64,000 nt of DNA from Faucicola tetraodonis (lineage in GTDB: Bacteria > Pseudomonadota > Gammaproteobacteria > Pseudomonadales > Moraxellaceae): NCBI GenBank assembly GCA_032017425.1, contig DALZPW010000001.1. The stretch is one strand, 5' to 3'. Position 1 is the stretch's first letter, and every line of letters begins with the position of its first letter. Both the position numbers and the translations under genes were made by a program. The notes below the pieces were generated by a model. It searched no databases and was not told the DNA's origin. It worked only from the letters and a program-made list of their open reading frames with translations. Positions 8,634 to 17,963 of the stretch are shown here, piece by piece.

Positions 8634-10343
8634 ATGTCAAATCATGCCTTAACGCCCCTTGTGGGTCGAACCCTTGCTTACACTGATGGCGCCTGCCGTG
8701 GCAATCCTGGTAAAGGGGGCTTTGGTGCTGTGGTGATTTTACCGACCGGTGAGCAAATTGATATTTGCGGGGGTGAAGCACATACCACCAACAACCGTAT
8801 GGAGCTAATGGGTGCGATTGCCGCACTGGAAAACAGCCCAAAAGCGTTACCGATTCAAATCTGGTCAGACTCTAGCTATGTCATCAAAGGCATCAGCGAA
8901 TGGCTGGCGGGGTGGAAAAAGAAACATTGGAAAAATGTCAAAAATGTGGAATTATGGCAGCGACTTGATAAGCTGTGCGAGCAGCGACAAATTGACTGGC
9001 AATGGGTCAAAGGACACGCCGGTCATGATGGCAATGAATATGCCGATAAGCTTGCAAACCAAGGCATTGATCAACTGCCCAAAAGTTTTAACAAAGTGAT
9101 TAAAAATCCACCCAATCCTATCACTGATTTAGATGTTAAATCGAATTTTAGTGATAAAAACCCTGATTTTGATGATAAAAAAAAAGACCTGCCCATGAAT
9201 CCAATGTCAACCGATAACAACCCAGTCCTCAATCACTCAGCGTTAACCCGTGATTTTAGCGATGCGTCTTTTGATGACGCGCAAGATATGGAGTTTGCCG
9301 ACAGTGAGATAATGGGGGATATCTTTTTGCAGGCACTCGACGGTGAGCCAGCCCCAAGCACTATTCAAACAAGCACTATCCAAACAAGCAAGGCTCAAAC
9401 CCGCCATACTCAAGCTAGCCATACTCAAAGTGTCGATGTATCAACTCAGTCATCGTTAGGGGGGCAGGCAACTGACTTACCAACAAGTGCTAACCCACAT
9501 TTTGCGGTGTTCACCAATCCACAAGGGCAATTTGTCGCGCAAGATGATAGCTTGATTGCTCAGCGTCCCGTATTTAACGGTATTACCAGCCAGCCCAACC
9601 CGACTTTTATACCTTTATTACCCATCGCCAAACACAAAGGGACTGCCAATCGCCAGCTGGTTCTCGATACTGAGACCACAGGGTTTGAAGCGCAAAATGG
9701 TGACCGTATCATTGAGGTCGGTATCGTTGAGATGATTAATCGACGTTTTACCGGTGAAAAACTGCACGTGTATATCAACCCAAAAATTGAGATGGGTGAG
9801 GAAGTCATTCGCGTTCATGGCATTCACAATGTGTTTTTAAATGATATGCCCGTGTTTGAGCAAGTCGGTGAAGCGATTTATGACTTTTTGCAAGGCGCAG
9901 AACTCATCGCGCATAACGCGGGGTTTGACATGAGCTTTTTGCAAGCTGAGTTTGCGCGACTTGGCTTGCCCGATATCAACCAAATCGTCACTGTGACAGA
10001 CAGCCTTGCCATCGCCAAACGCATGTTCGCAGGGCAGCGCAATACCTTGGACGCGCTGGTGAAACGTCTCAATGTCGGTAAACAAGACCGTACCTTTCAC
10101 GGGGCGTTACTCGATGCCGAGATTTTAGCGGAAGTGTATCTGGCGATGACTGGCGGACAGGTTGCGTTAGCCATCGATGATGATGTCGGTGGCGGTGTCG
10201 GCGGGGCGACTGAGCATCAGCGTTTTAGCACGACTATCAAGCGCTTTTTGGCAAGTAGCGAGGCTGAGCAGGCGCATCTAGAGTGGCTTAACGCCTTAAA
10301 AGATAACAACCCTCAGCTGGCTGAAAACTGGGCGAGTGTTTAA
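8634..10343 (+). CDS. rnhA-dnaQ: RNase HI fused to DNA polymerase III epsilon (DnaQ) proofreading exonuclease
   Basis: Residues about 10-155 are a complete RNase HI domain, which removes RNA from RNA-DNA hybrids. Its carboxylates are all present: Asp18 (YTDGACRGNPG), Glu57 (NNRMELMG), Asp79 (SDSSYV) and Asp138 (GNEYAD). Residues about 340-510 are a DEDDh exonuclease of the DnaQ type: LDTETTG (Asp345, Glu347), HNAGFDMSFL and HGALLDAE. The linker of about 185 residues is low complexity, with IQTS/HTQ repeats. ATG 8634 is chosen because the upstream extension to 8550 would add a spurious hydrophobic helix before the RNase H fold. The two genes are neighbours in E. coli but separate proteins there. 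Confidence 0.93.
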   Translation: MSNHALTPLVGRTLAYTDGACRGNPGKGGFGAVVILPTGEQIDICGGEAHTTNNRMELMGAIAALENSPKALPIQIWSDSSYVIKGISEWLAGWKKKHWKNVKNVELWQRLDKLCEQRQIDWQWVKGHAGHDGNEYADKLANQGIDQLPKSFNKVIKNPPNPITDLDVKSNFSDKNPDFDDKKKDLPMNPMSTDNNPVLNHSALTRDFSDASFDDAQDMEFADSEIMGDIFLQALDGEPAPSTIQTSTIQTSKAQTRHTQASHTQSVDVSTQSSLGGQATDLPTSANPHFAVFTNPQGQFVAQDDSLIAQRPVFNGITSQPNPTFIPLLPIAKHKGTANRQLVLDTETTGFEAQNGDRIIEVGIVEMINRRFTGEKLHVYINPKIEMGEEVIRVHGIHNVFLNDMPVFEQVGEAIYDFLQGAELIAHNAGFDMSFLQAEFARLGLPDINQIVTVTDSLAIAKRMFAGQRNTLDALVKRLNVGKQDRTFHGALLDAEILAEVYLAMTGGQVALAIDDDVGGGVGGATEHQRFSTTIKRFLASSEAEQAHLEWLNALKDNNPQLAENWASV

Positions 10344-10536
10344 CAATAAAAAATGCCTCATTAAATTTTGTCACGTCATTTCTTTGATGGGCAAAATTTC
10401 ATGATAAAGTGTAATTATTGTGCGGGTATTAACACTTTGACATAGACACTGGTATAGGGACGTCTTACAATAATCAGCAATAAATGTAGCTGTCATTTTA
10501 CCTTTATCACCCTAAAAGCATTTTGGATAAAAAAAC

Positions 10537-12213
10537 ATGAGTCTGCCAAGTTCTAACTCACAAAAACTAACAGCCACCAATTTTGATTTGCCTTCATTGC
10601 ATTTATTAAGACCTGAAATTGCCGTGACGCTACACGATGCCGAAATGCATTTAAGTGAGTTTAATGACGACAGTAGTCAAGCGCCGTTGCTGCTTGATTC
10701 CGTGGATACCTTGGCGCAACTGGCAAAAGTATTGCGGTTGATTCAATTAGAGGAAGGCTATGAACTTGCCAATAGTCTATCGGCAGGACTGCAAAAACTC
10801 TATGACGAGCGCGACCGACCCAATAATGACATGATGATGGATGTGTCAGAAGGTATCATGACGTTGGCGCGTTATATCGAGTTTGTATTACTTAAAGAGA
10901 CCATTGAACCTTCGTTGTTGTTGCCGATTATCAATCAACTTCACAGCGATTTGAATCAGCCAGTGCTGCAGCTATCAGACTTAACTGCCAACAAAAACAG
11001 CAGTATCGTCATTGCCAATCCAGAACAAAATTACCAACCGTTAAAATCACTCGGCATTAACCCAAAAAAACTGGTGGAAGCTTATCGCGCAGGTCTGAGC
11101 GTAGCACTCACTGCACAGAGCAATCAATTATCGCCAAAAGAGCTAGAAAAACTCAAAGCCATGCAAGCGGCGTGTGAAATGGTTTCAAAACGTACCGACA
11201 GTTTGTTTTGGCATGCCGCTGATGCGGCTGTATCAGATTTGGCAGGGGTGTTACCGCTTAGTAACCTGCAAAAGCGGGCGCTTATTTTTGTTGAACAACA
11301 ATTTAATGATTATCTACCTGTCAATGATTCTCGTTTTGCTGATTTGGTGCAATTTGCCAGTTCAAGAGATAGCCAGCTTGCCTTGCAAGTTCAGCACAAA
11401 TTCTCGGCCAATACTTTAGATGAAACCCAGTTAAAAACCATGCGCCGCTTCTTATTTGGACCAGACCGTGACGTGACCAGTACGCTTAACCAGCTCATCC
11501 AGCAAGAAATTGATTTGATAAAATCTGCCAGTGACAGTTATGCCCGCCAAGTCAATCTCAATTCAAGTACAGATGAGATTGATACCATGTCGCAGCATTT
11601 GCATGATTTAAGTAGCGTATTTAAAACCTTAAATTTAAATGAGGTTAGTGCAGCGCTGACTCAACAAATTGGCAAAGTAAAAACTTGGACGCAGCCAACG
11701 CCTGATGATTTTGATGAATTGCTTGGCACTTTAATCATGGCAGAAAATGCGGCGATTAACCTGGCAAAATCACATACCCCAGGTGCGGTAACATTGCCCG
11801 TGTACAACCAAACGATTTCGCTACATCAAATCGAAACGGCTCACAACACGCTCGTTCAAGAAAGCCGTACCGGGATTGCCACCATTGAAACTGCGCTCAA
11901 TGATTATCTAAATGACACCGACAAAGATATTTTACATATCAAGCCTGTGCCTGATATCATGCGCACTATCTCGGGTGCTTGCTTATTTTTAAACTTACCT
12001 CGACAAAGCCAACTGCTCAAACGCGGTGCCACAGTGCTACAAAACTTAATCGAGCAACAGGGTCGCGAGTTATCAGAGCATGCGCTTGCTAAAATTGCCG
12101 ATATTGTGATGTCAGCAGATTATTATCTAGAAAGTCTTGAAACGAACAAACCCGCAGGCAATCATGCAATGTATGTAGGCTATCGCAGCTTACAACACAT
12201 GCTTGTGGCCTAG
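10537..12213 (+). CDS. fimL: FimL-like type IV pilus / cAMP regulator
   Basis: A 558-residue cytoplasmic protein, almost the length of Pseudomonas FimL (about 556 aa). The N-terminus (LLRPEIAVTLHDAEMHL ... LRLIQLEEGYELANSL) resembles the first domain of the ChpA chemosensory kinase, which FimL mirrors without catalytic His residues. FimL supports twitching motility and cAMP signalling in Pseudomonas. No CheA ATPase or receiver domain is present. The assignment rests on length and N-terminal resemblance, so the function is inferred. nudC follows closely. Confidence 0.72.
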   Translation: MSLPSSNSQKLTATNFDLPSLHLLRPEIAVTLHDAEMHLSEFNDDSSQAPLLLDSVDTLAQLAKVLRLIQLEEGYELANSLSAGLQKLYDERDRPNNDMMMDVSEGIMTLARYIEFVLLKETIEPSLLLPIINQLHSDLNQPVLQLSDLTANKNSSIVIANPEQNYQPLKSLGINPKKLVEAYRAGLSVALTAQSNQLSPKELEKLKAMQAACEMVSKRTDSLFWHAADAAVSDLAGVLPLSNLQKRALIFVEQQFNDYLPVNDSRFADLVQFASSRDSQLALQVQHKFSANTLDETQLKTMRRFLFGPDRDVTSTLNQLIQQEIDLIKSASDSYARQVNLNSSTDEIDTMSQHLHDLSSVFKTLNLNEVSAALTQQIGKVKTWTQPTPDDFDELLGTLIMAENAAINLAKSHTPGAVTLPVYNQTISLHQIETAHNTLVQESRTGIATIETALNDYLNDTDKDILHIKPVPDIMRTISGACLFLNLPRQSQLLKRGATVLQNLIEQQGRELSEHALAKIADIVMSADYYLESLETNKPAGNHAMYVGYRSLQHMLVA

Positions 12214-12231
12214 GGTAATTTGGTAACCAAT

Positions 12232-13041
12232 ATGACCGCATTACACCATGATTTGCTTATTTGTGATAACGATAAGTTCGCCTGTATAGGCGGACTTCCT
12301 TTTTTTTATCGTTGTGAGGACGTGCCCGCTCAGGCCGTTAAAGTGGACACAGATGAGGCAGGCAACAGTATTTATGCCATTGCCCATCAAGATATCGACT
12401 TGTCACAATTGCCAGAAGAAATTACAGGGCAGATTGAGTTTCTGCGCTTTCGACATCTGATTGGCAGCCTTGATGCGCTACAAACCAGCCAATTAGCCAA
12501 AGCCATGCAGTTGTTACGCTGGCGTCAAGACCATCAATTTTGTAGCCGCTGCGGTACGCCCACGGAGTTACACCCCATTGAAAATGCGACCGTTTGCCCC
12601 AACTGCCATTATCACCAGTATCCCCGAGTACAGCCTTGTATCATCACCGCCATCATCAAAACCAGCGCGGATAAACCACAGATTTTGTTGGCGCATCATC
12701 TACGGGCGACCGATAGCAAAATGTATACCGTGCTGGCAGGTTTTGTGGAAGTGGGTGAGAGCTTAGAGCAATGCGTGCATCGTGAAGTGATGGAAGAGGT
12801 GGGGTTATCTGTCAGCAATTTGCGCTATTTTGGCAGCCAACCGTGGCCTTTTCCCAGCAATTTAATGGTAGGCTTTATTGCAGAGTACCAAAGTGGCGAT
12901 ATCACCATAGATAACAATGAGCTGATGGATGCACAATTTTTTGATGTAGATAGCTTAAATGAAAACGGCCCTATCATCCCGCCAAAAGGCACGATTGCTT
13001 ACCAACTGATCGAATGGGTCAAACAGCATTACCAATCTTAA
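12232..13041 (+). CDS. nudC: NAD+/NADH diphosphatase (Nudix)
   Basis: Hydrolyses NADH/NAD+ to NMN(H) and AMP; the family also removes NAD caps from RNA. A zinc ribbon with two CxxC pairs (FCSRCGTP and VCPNCHYHQYPRV) precedes the Nudix box GFVEVGESLEQ ... REVMEEVGL. After the box, SQPWPFPSNLM matches the NudC SQPWPFPxS signature. ATG 12232 is taken as the start; an in-frame TTG at 12220 is possible, since it lies 6 bases after the fimL stop. A terminator-like hairpin lies inside codons 15-26. Confidence 0.93.
   Translation: MTALHHDLLICDNDKFACIGGLPFFYRCEDVPAQAVKVDTDEAGNSIYAIAHQDIDLSQLPEEITGQIEFLRFRHLIGSLDALQTSQLAKAMQLLRWRQDHQFCSRCGTPTELHPIENATVCPNCHYHQYPRVQPCIITAIIKTSADKPQILLAHHLRATDSKMYTVLAGFVEVGESLEQCVHREVMEEVGLSVSNLRYFGSQPWPFPSNLMVGFIAEYQSGDITIDNNELMDAQFFDVDSLNENGPIIPPKGTIAYQLIEWVKQHYQS
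12274..12307 (+). terminator. Terminator-like hairpin inside the nudC reading frame
   Basis: A 10-bp stem (AAGTTCGCCT / AGGCGGACTT, one G-U pair) with a GTAT loop is followed by CC and eight T. It lies 61 bases after the fimL stop, where a fimL terminator would be expected, yet it falls within the first codons of nudC. It may act as an attenuator, or may not work while ribosomes cover it. Confidence 0.55.
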
Positions 13042-13167
13042 ACGGATTGATTAAATGATTTGTCTTCATTATTTGTCTTGATGATTTGTATTAATAGGTT
13101 ATAGGCGAAATAGGCATGAGCTATGCTAAAATACACATTGATGATTATAGTGAATAAAAATTGAGCC

Positions 13168-13977
13168 ATGTCTGATAGCCAACCTGTTTTTAAGGTACCC
13201 AATCTATTTAATAATTTAAACCTAAATAGCCTAAGTATCGAGCATCAACGATTAATACAACAAATCGACCAAGTCCTGCCGCAAACCCAATGCGGGCTAT
13301 GCGGTCATCCTGAAGGCTGTCTGCCGTATGCCACCGCCATTGTTACACTGGGCGAGTCGCATAACCAATGCGTGCCCGGTGGACAATCAGTCACCGACCA
13401 AATCGGCAAGTTGCTTGCGCGTATACCACTAACAGCTGAAGCCTCAAAGTGGCAAACTGATCCCGCTACCAATCGTCCGATGGAAATGCGAGCCATCATT
13501 CGAGAAGAAGATTGCATTGGCTGTACCAAATGTATTCCTGCGTGTCCTGTCGATGCCATTATTGGCTCAGGCAAGCGTATGCATACCATTTTTACCGACC
13601 TATGCACAGGTTGTGAGCTGTGTTTGCCACCCTGTCCAGTGGACTGCATCGAGCTGGTGCCCTTCCCACGGTTGATGGATGACGCGACAAGGCAAACCGA
13701 ACAAGACGGATTACGCGCGCGCTACTACGCGCACCTTGATCGTATCGAACGCCAAGTCAATGACAATACCAATGCCAAACCTGTGGTCAGTATGGTACAA
13801 GCCAAACTCAATGATATCAAAGTCGATATCGATGCAGCAGCGGCTAAAAACGCCATTGAAGCGGCAAAACTACGCACCCAAATCAAAAAATTAGAAAAAC
13901 AACTTGCCGTACGCGCTGATGACAATAAACAAGCCTTGGTGCAAGCCTTGCAGCAGCAACTTGCGACACTGCCATAA
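13168..13977 (+). CDS. rnfB: RnfB/RsxB-like ferredoxin-type electron carrier
   Basis: The N-terminal Fe-S domain has CGLCGHPEGCLPYA ... NQCVPGG (the four-Cys Fe4S4 module of RnfB). Two 4Fe-4S ferredoxin motifs follow: CIGCTKCIPACP and CTGCELCLPPCP. The C-terminus is an Ala/Lys/Gln-rich predicted coiled coil. It lacks the N-terminal membrane anchor usual for RnfB, and no rnfACDGE genes are nearby, so it is a stand-alone soluble relative that may feed electrons to an Fe-S enzyme. nth follows 12 bases later and encodes a [4Fe-4S] enzyme. Confidence 0.85.
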   Translation: MSDSQPVFKVPNLFNNLNLNSLSIEHQRLIQQIDQVLPQTQCGLCGHPEGCLPYATAIVTLGESHNQCVPGGQSVTDQIGKLLARIPLTAEASKWQTDPATNRPMEMRAIIREEDCIGCTKCIPACPVDAIIGSGKRMHTIFTDLCTGCELCLPPCPVDCIELVPFPRLMDDATRQTEQDGLRARYYAHLDRIERQVNDNTNAKPVVSMVQAKLNDIKVDIDAAAAKNAIEAAKLRTQIKKLEKQLAVRADDNKQALVQALQQQLATLP

Positions 13978-13989
13978 CCTAAAGAGTGC

Positions 13990-14703
13990 ATGATGGTTGC
14001 CAACATCAAACCAAAAATCCAAGTGCCCAAAACCGCAGAGACGCCGCCCTCACGGCGCATGCCCAATAAAAACGTGTTGCCGTTTTTCCAAAAACTAGCC
14101 GCAGCCATTGAAAAACCAGAGACGGAACTGGAATATCAGAGCAACTTTGAATTGTTGATCGCGGTCATACTGTCGGCACAAGCCACCGATGTCAGTGTCA
14201 ATCTGGCTACCCGCAAACTATATGCCGTTGCCAATACCCCGCAAGCAATTTTGGATTTGGGTGAAGCTGGGCTAAAAAGTTATATCAAAACCATTGGGCT
14301 ATATAATAGCAAAGCCAAAAATGTGATGAAATGCTGTCAAGACTTGGTGGATAAATTTGCTAGCGAAGTGCCGCAAACCCGCCACGAGCTTGAAAGCCTA
14401 GCAGGGGTAGGGCGAAAAACCGCCAATGTGGTGCTCAACACCGCCTTTGGGCAGCCCACTATGGCAGTGGATACCCATATTTTTCGTGTCGGCAATCGCA
14501 CAGGCTTGGCAACGGGTAAAAATGTGCGAGAAGTGGAAGATAAACTCATCGCACGCATACCACAGGATTATATATTAGACGCGCACCATTATTTGATTTT
14601 GCATGGGCGTTATACTTGTAAAGCTAGAAGTCCCGAATGTGGCAAATGCCCGGTGTATGACGAATGCATGTTTAAAGACAAAGCCAAGTTTATTGAAAAA
14701 TAA
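13990..14703 (+). CDS. nth: Endonuclease III (DNA glycosylase/AP lyase)
   Basis: Removes oxidised pyrimidines and nicks at abasic sites. The helix-hairpin-helix LAGVGRKTANVV contains the catalytic Lys (about 143), and AVDTHIFRV supplies the catalytic Asp (about 161). A C-terminal [4Fe-4S] motif reads CKARSPECGKCPVYDEC (C-x6-C-x2-C-x5-C). The 237 aa include about 23 extra N-terminal residues compared with E. coli. It begins 12 bases after the rnfB-like gene, so the two are probably co-transcribed. Confidence 0.96.
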   Translation: MMVANIKPKIQVPKTAETPPSRRMPNKNVLPFFQKLAAAIEKPETELEYQSNFELLIAVILSAQATDVSVNLATRKLYAVANTPQAILDLGEAGLKSYIKTIGLYNSKAKNVMKCCQDLVDKFASEVPQTRHELESLAGVGRKTANVVLNTAFGQPTMAVDTHIFRVGNRTGLATGKNVREVEDKLIARIPQDYILDAHHYLILHGRYTCKARSPECGKCPVYDECMFKDKAKFIEK

Positions 14704-14835
14704 GTTGTTTTAAATAAAACCAGGAAATAAAACCAGAATATTAAACGACCAATTTTTTAATTCCAAACTTGCCTATGCATATTCATAATTTCATAGAAGT
14801 TGCGATGGGAATAAATAGAGAAAGCCAACAGACTT

Positions 14836-14844
14836 TGCTATAAT
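14836..14844 (+). promoter_or_regulatory. Extended -10 promoter for ppa
   Basis: TGCTATAAT (TGn plus a perfect TATAAT) lies 71 bases before the ppa start. No strong -35 box is visible at the proper spacing, which fits an extended -10 promoter. Confidence 0.6.
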
Positions 14845-14914
14845 CAACCCACTTTTAGGCTACTTTTTTACAAGCAGTTTTGTAAACAACTTTACTAACA
14901 AAAAGGAAAAACTC

Positions 14915-15448
14915 ATGGCAGATTTTAACCAAATTCTTGATGCGGGCGATGTTGATGGCGGCGTGATTAACGTGGTTATCGAAATTCCAGCGGGTTCAAA
15001 CAACAAAATCGAATGGAACCGTAAACTTGGCGTGATGCAACTTGACCGCGTAGAGCCACAATTATTTGCCAAACCTACCAACTATGGTTTTATCCCACAA
15101 ACCCTTGATGAAGATGGCGATGAATTAGACGCACTGATCATCACTGACACTCCGCTACCAACAGGCATCTTTATGGAAGCCAAAGTCATTGGCGTGATGA
15201 AATTCGTCGATGATGGTGAAGTGGATGACAAAGTGGTGGTGGTACCTGCTGATGACCGCAACAACGGTAACGCTATCAACACCCTTGCAGATTTACCACA
15301 GCAGCTGATTAAACAAATCGAGTTCCATTTCAATCACTATAAAGATTTGAAAAAAGCGGGCACAACCAAAGTTGAAAGCTGGGGCGACATTGAAGAAGCC
15401 AAAGCGGTGATTAAAGAATCACAAAAACGCTGGACAGAACAAGCCTAA
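14915..15448 (+). CDS. ppa: Inorganic pyrophosphatase
   Basis: A cytoplasmic family I soluble pyrophosphatase that splits PPi to two phosphates and pulls biosynthetic reactions forward. Its 177 aa match the bacterial hexameric form. The metal-binding signature DEDGDELDALI and the YGFIPQT segment are clear. AAAAAGGAAAAA precedes the ATG. An extended -10 promoter lies upstream and a terminator downstream, so this is a single-gene unit. Confidence 0.97.
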   Translation: MADFNQILDAGDVDGGVINVVIEIPAGSNNKIEWNRKLGVMQLDRVEPQLFAKPTNYGFIPQTLDEDGDELDALIITDTPLPTGIFMEAKVIGVMKFVDDGEVDDKVVVVPADDRNNGNAINTLADLPQQLIKQIEFHFNHYKDLKKAGTTKVESWGDIEEAKAVIKESQKRWTEQA

Positions 15449-15481
15449 TGGCTGGTGTTGAATTTAGCTAACGCTTAAGTT

Positions 15482-15513
15482 CAAAAACCCTACCCACAAA
15501 GTAGGGTTTTTTT
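15482..15513 (+). terminator. Terminator of ppa
   Basis: The hairpin AACCCTAC / GTAGGGTT is followed by seven or more T, 34 bases after the ppa stop. Confidence 0.85.
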
Positions 15514-15579
15514 ATTGCTATTTAAGCCCTCGTTTTTTACAATAACGCCATTTTTTATTAAGTTGTTTCAAGAGTCGTT

Positions 15580-16953
15580 ATGCAAGCCACACCGTTATAC
15601 TATCGTCTCGCCATGTCGCTGTTAAAGCCACTATACCAACTAAAACTTGCGAGCAAAACCACCTTGCCTAATGAAAAGCAGCAACGCTTCGGTAAAGTGT
15701 TTCCTGAGATTCATACCCGCCAGCCGATAATTTGGTGTCATGCGGTGTCCCTCGGTGAAACCAATACCGCCGAACCGATTTTAAGAGATTTGCTGGCGCA
15801 AGGCTATGCGCTGTGGGTGACCAATACCACCCATACAGGCTATAACCGCGTCGAGCAGCTGTTTGCGCCTGAGATAGCAGCAAGTAAGGTGTACCATAGT
15901 TTTGTACCGGTGGATAGTAAAGCGGTGATTGATAAATTTTTGACCCATGTCCAACCCGTCGCCGCGTTATTTATCGAGACTGAATTGTGGGGCACCACGC
16001 TTGCTGAACTCAATAATCGTCAAATTGCCACGATTTTGGTCAATGGCCGCTTGTCAGAAAAATCTTTTCATGGATATCAAAAAGCTGCCAAGCTTAGCCA
16101 AAGTATGATGGAGAATTTAAGCCTTATCATCGCCCAAGATAGCGATTCTGCCAAACGCTTTCGCCAATTGGGCGCTACCAGTGACAAAATCCGCATTGCC
16201 AGCTCGCTTAAATGGTCTAGTAAAACCAACCCGTTGATGCTAAGCCGTGCCGAAAAGTTACGAGAAAGTTGGAACTTGTCAGATCGCGCCGTGATTTTGG
16301 CAGCCAGCACCCATGAAGGCGAAGAATTGGCAATTTTAGACAGCTTTTTAACCGTGAAAGCCCAGTATGCCAACAGTCATCCGCTACTCATTATCGTACC
16401 ACGTCACCCCGAGCGGTTTGATGATGTCGCCAAATTGATTGATTCCAAAAATTTGCCGATGATTCGGCGTAGTCAAGATGGCGAACCTGCCAAAAACGAG
16501 AGCGTTTATTTGGCAGATAGTATGGGTGAGCTTGGCGTGTGGTATGCACTCTCAGACATTGCCATTGTCGGTGGGTCTTTGGTCAATATCGGGGGGCATA
16601 ATCCGATTGAAGCAGCCATTGTCGGCAAGCCAATTATTATGGGGCAATATACCCAATCTTGCCAACTGATTGTGGATCAGTTAAAACAAGCCGGTGCATT
16701 GGTGCAAGTCAATGGTAGTGATGAATTAACGCAGCAACTGGCTCACTGGCTTGCCAACCCAAAAGCCGCCCAAACTGCCGGTCACGTCGGGCAAATCTTA
16801 GCAGAAAAATATCAAGATGCGACCAAGCAACAACTTGCCATGATCATGCAATGTATCGCTGATAATAAGGAACAGCTTATAAAATCAGAGATTCAAAAAA
16901 TTGACCATGAACCTGTGGTGAGTGATGGTCGAAAGCTCATTGACGATTTGTAA
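15580..16953 (+). CDS. waaA: 3-deoxy-D-manno-octulosonic acid (Kdo) transferase
   Basis: Transfers Kdo from CMP-Kdo to lipid IVA at the inner face of the inner membrane, starting the LPS core. The N-terminal glycosyltransferase part shows WCHAVSLGETNTAEPILRDL. The C-terminal GT-B half shows ASTHEGEE, VPRHPERF and GGSLVNIGGHNPIEAA (donor-binding). The 457 aa are about 30 longer than E. coli WaaA, with an acidic tail. N-terminal hydrophobic residues suggest peripheral or single-helix membrane attachment. Confidence 0.95.
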   Translation: MQATPLYYRLAMSLLKPLYQLKLASKTTLPNEKQQRFGKVFPEIHTRQPIIWCHAVSLGETNTAEPILRDLLAQGYALWVTNTTHTGYNRVEQLFAPEIAASKVYHSFVPVDSKAVIDKFLTHVQPVAALFIETELWGTTLAELNNRQIATILVNGRLSEKSFHGYQKAAKLSQSMMENLSLIIAQDSDSAKRFRQLGATSDKIRIASSLKWSSKTNPLMLSRAEKLRESWNLSDRAVILAASTHEGEELAILDSFLTVKAQYANSHPLLIIVPRHPERFDDVAKLIDSKNLPMIRRSQDGEPAKNESVYLADSMGELGVWYALSDIAIVGGSLVNIGGHNPIEAAIVGKPIIMGQYTQSCQLIVDQLKQAGALVQVNGSDELTQQLAHWLANPKAAQTAGHVGQILAEKYQDATKQQLAMIMQCIADNKEQLIKSEIQKIDHEPVVSDGRKLIDDL

Positions 16954-16996
16954 CTCATGAATTAACCATTTATATAGATTACAAATGCAAAAATAA

Positions 16997-17025
16997 AAAG
17001 GACTAGCCAAGCTAGTCCTTTTTTA
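16997..17025. terminator. Bidirectional terminator between waaA and hydroxybutyrate dehydrogenase
   Basis: A perfect stem AAGGACTAGC / GCTAGTCCTT flanked by A and T runs; it serves both convergent genes. Confidence 0.85.
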
Positions 17026-17096
17026 TCAGTCAGTTTTGTAATTTATTTTTGTACTTCAGATTTTCTTGTACTTTGGTTTTATAGGACAGCATTCAG

Positions 17097-17897
17097 CTAT
17101 TTCATAAACCAACCATGACTTGCGATAAATGATTGACCGGTCATTGCATTGGTTGGGAAAGCGGTTAAGAATAAGGTTAATTGAGCGATATCATCGGTTG
17201 TGGTAAATTCACCGTCAACGGTTTGACCCAGCATTACATTTTTCACCACTTCTTCTTCAGAAATGCCTTTTTCTTTGGCTTGTTCTGGGATTTGTTTTTC
17301 AACCAGTGGGGTTTTGACAAAGCCTGGGCATACCACATATGAGCGCACGTTGTGAGCTGCACCTTCTTTAGCCAATACGCGGGCTAGACCTAATAGCGCG
17401 TGTTTGGCAGAGACGTACGGCGCTTTTAGGGCTGATGCTTCATGCGAGTGTACTGAGCCCATATAAATGACGGTACCTACTTTGTCATTTTGATACATGT
17501 ATTTAAGTGCCGCTTTGGTAGTCAAAAAAGCACCGTCTAGATGAATGGCAATCATTTTTTTCCAATCTGCGTAGCTAAATTGGTCGATGGGGTTGATGAT
17601 TTGGATACCGGCATTGGACACCAAAATATCAATATCCCCAAATTCTTGTACCAGTTTATCCACGCCAGCATTTACCGCATCTTCATTGGTCACATCCATT
17701 GCAATGGCAACTGCTTTGCCGCCTGCGGCTTTGATTGCATCCACGGTTGCTTGCGCCGCATCTGGGTTGATATCTGCAATACCTACCGCAGCGCCTGCTT
17801 TGGCATAGGTTTCTGCGATATCGCGACCGATACCACTTGCAGAGCCAGTGACGAGTGCGACTTTACCTGTTAAATCAGTAGTGAGTTGAGTAGCCAT
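17097..17897 (-). CDS. bdhA: 3-hydroxybutyrate dehydrogenase (SDR)
   Basis: A short-chain dehydrogenase that oxidises D-3-hydroxybutyrate to acetoacetate with NAD+. The cofactor motif TGSASGIG is at residues 17-24, followed by NAG (about 95) and catalytic Ser148, Tyr161 and Lys165 (APYVSAKHALLG). The C-terminal SHGWFMK-type ending is typical of BdhA. The 266 aa are normal and AAGGAG precedes the ATG. The acetoacetate decarboxylase gene lies 66 bases upstream on the same strand, which supports the substrate call. Confidence 0.88.
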   Translation of the reverse strand: MATQLTTDLTGKVALVTGSASGIGRDIAETYAKAGAAVGIADINPDAAQATVDAIKAAGGKAVAIAMDVTNEDAVNAGVDKLVQEFGDIDILVSNAGIQIINPIDQFSYADWKKMIAIHLDGAFLTTKAALKYMYQNDKVGTVIYMGSVHSHEASALKAPYVSAKHALLGLARVLAKEGAAHNVRSYVVCPGFVKTPLVEKQIPEQAKEKGISEEEVVKNVMLGQTVDGEFTTTDDIAQLTLFLTAFPTNAMTGQSFIASHGWFMK

Positions 17898-17963
17898 ATT
17901 TTTCTCCTTAAGTTTTTATGACAAAGTGGTTTTATTATGACGGTTTTAATTATTGAAAATTAA

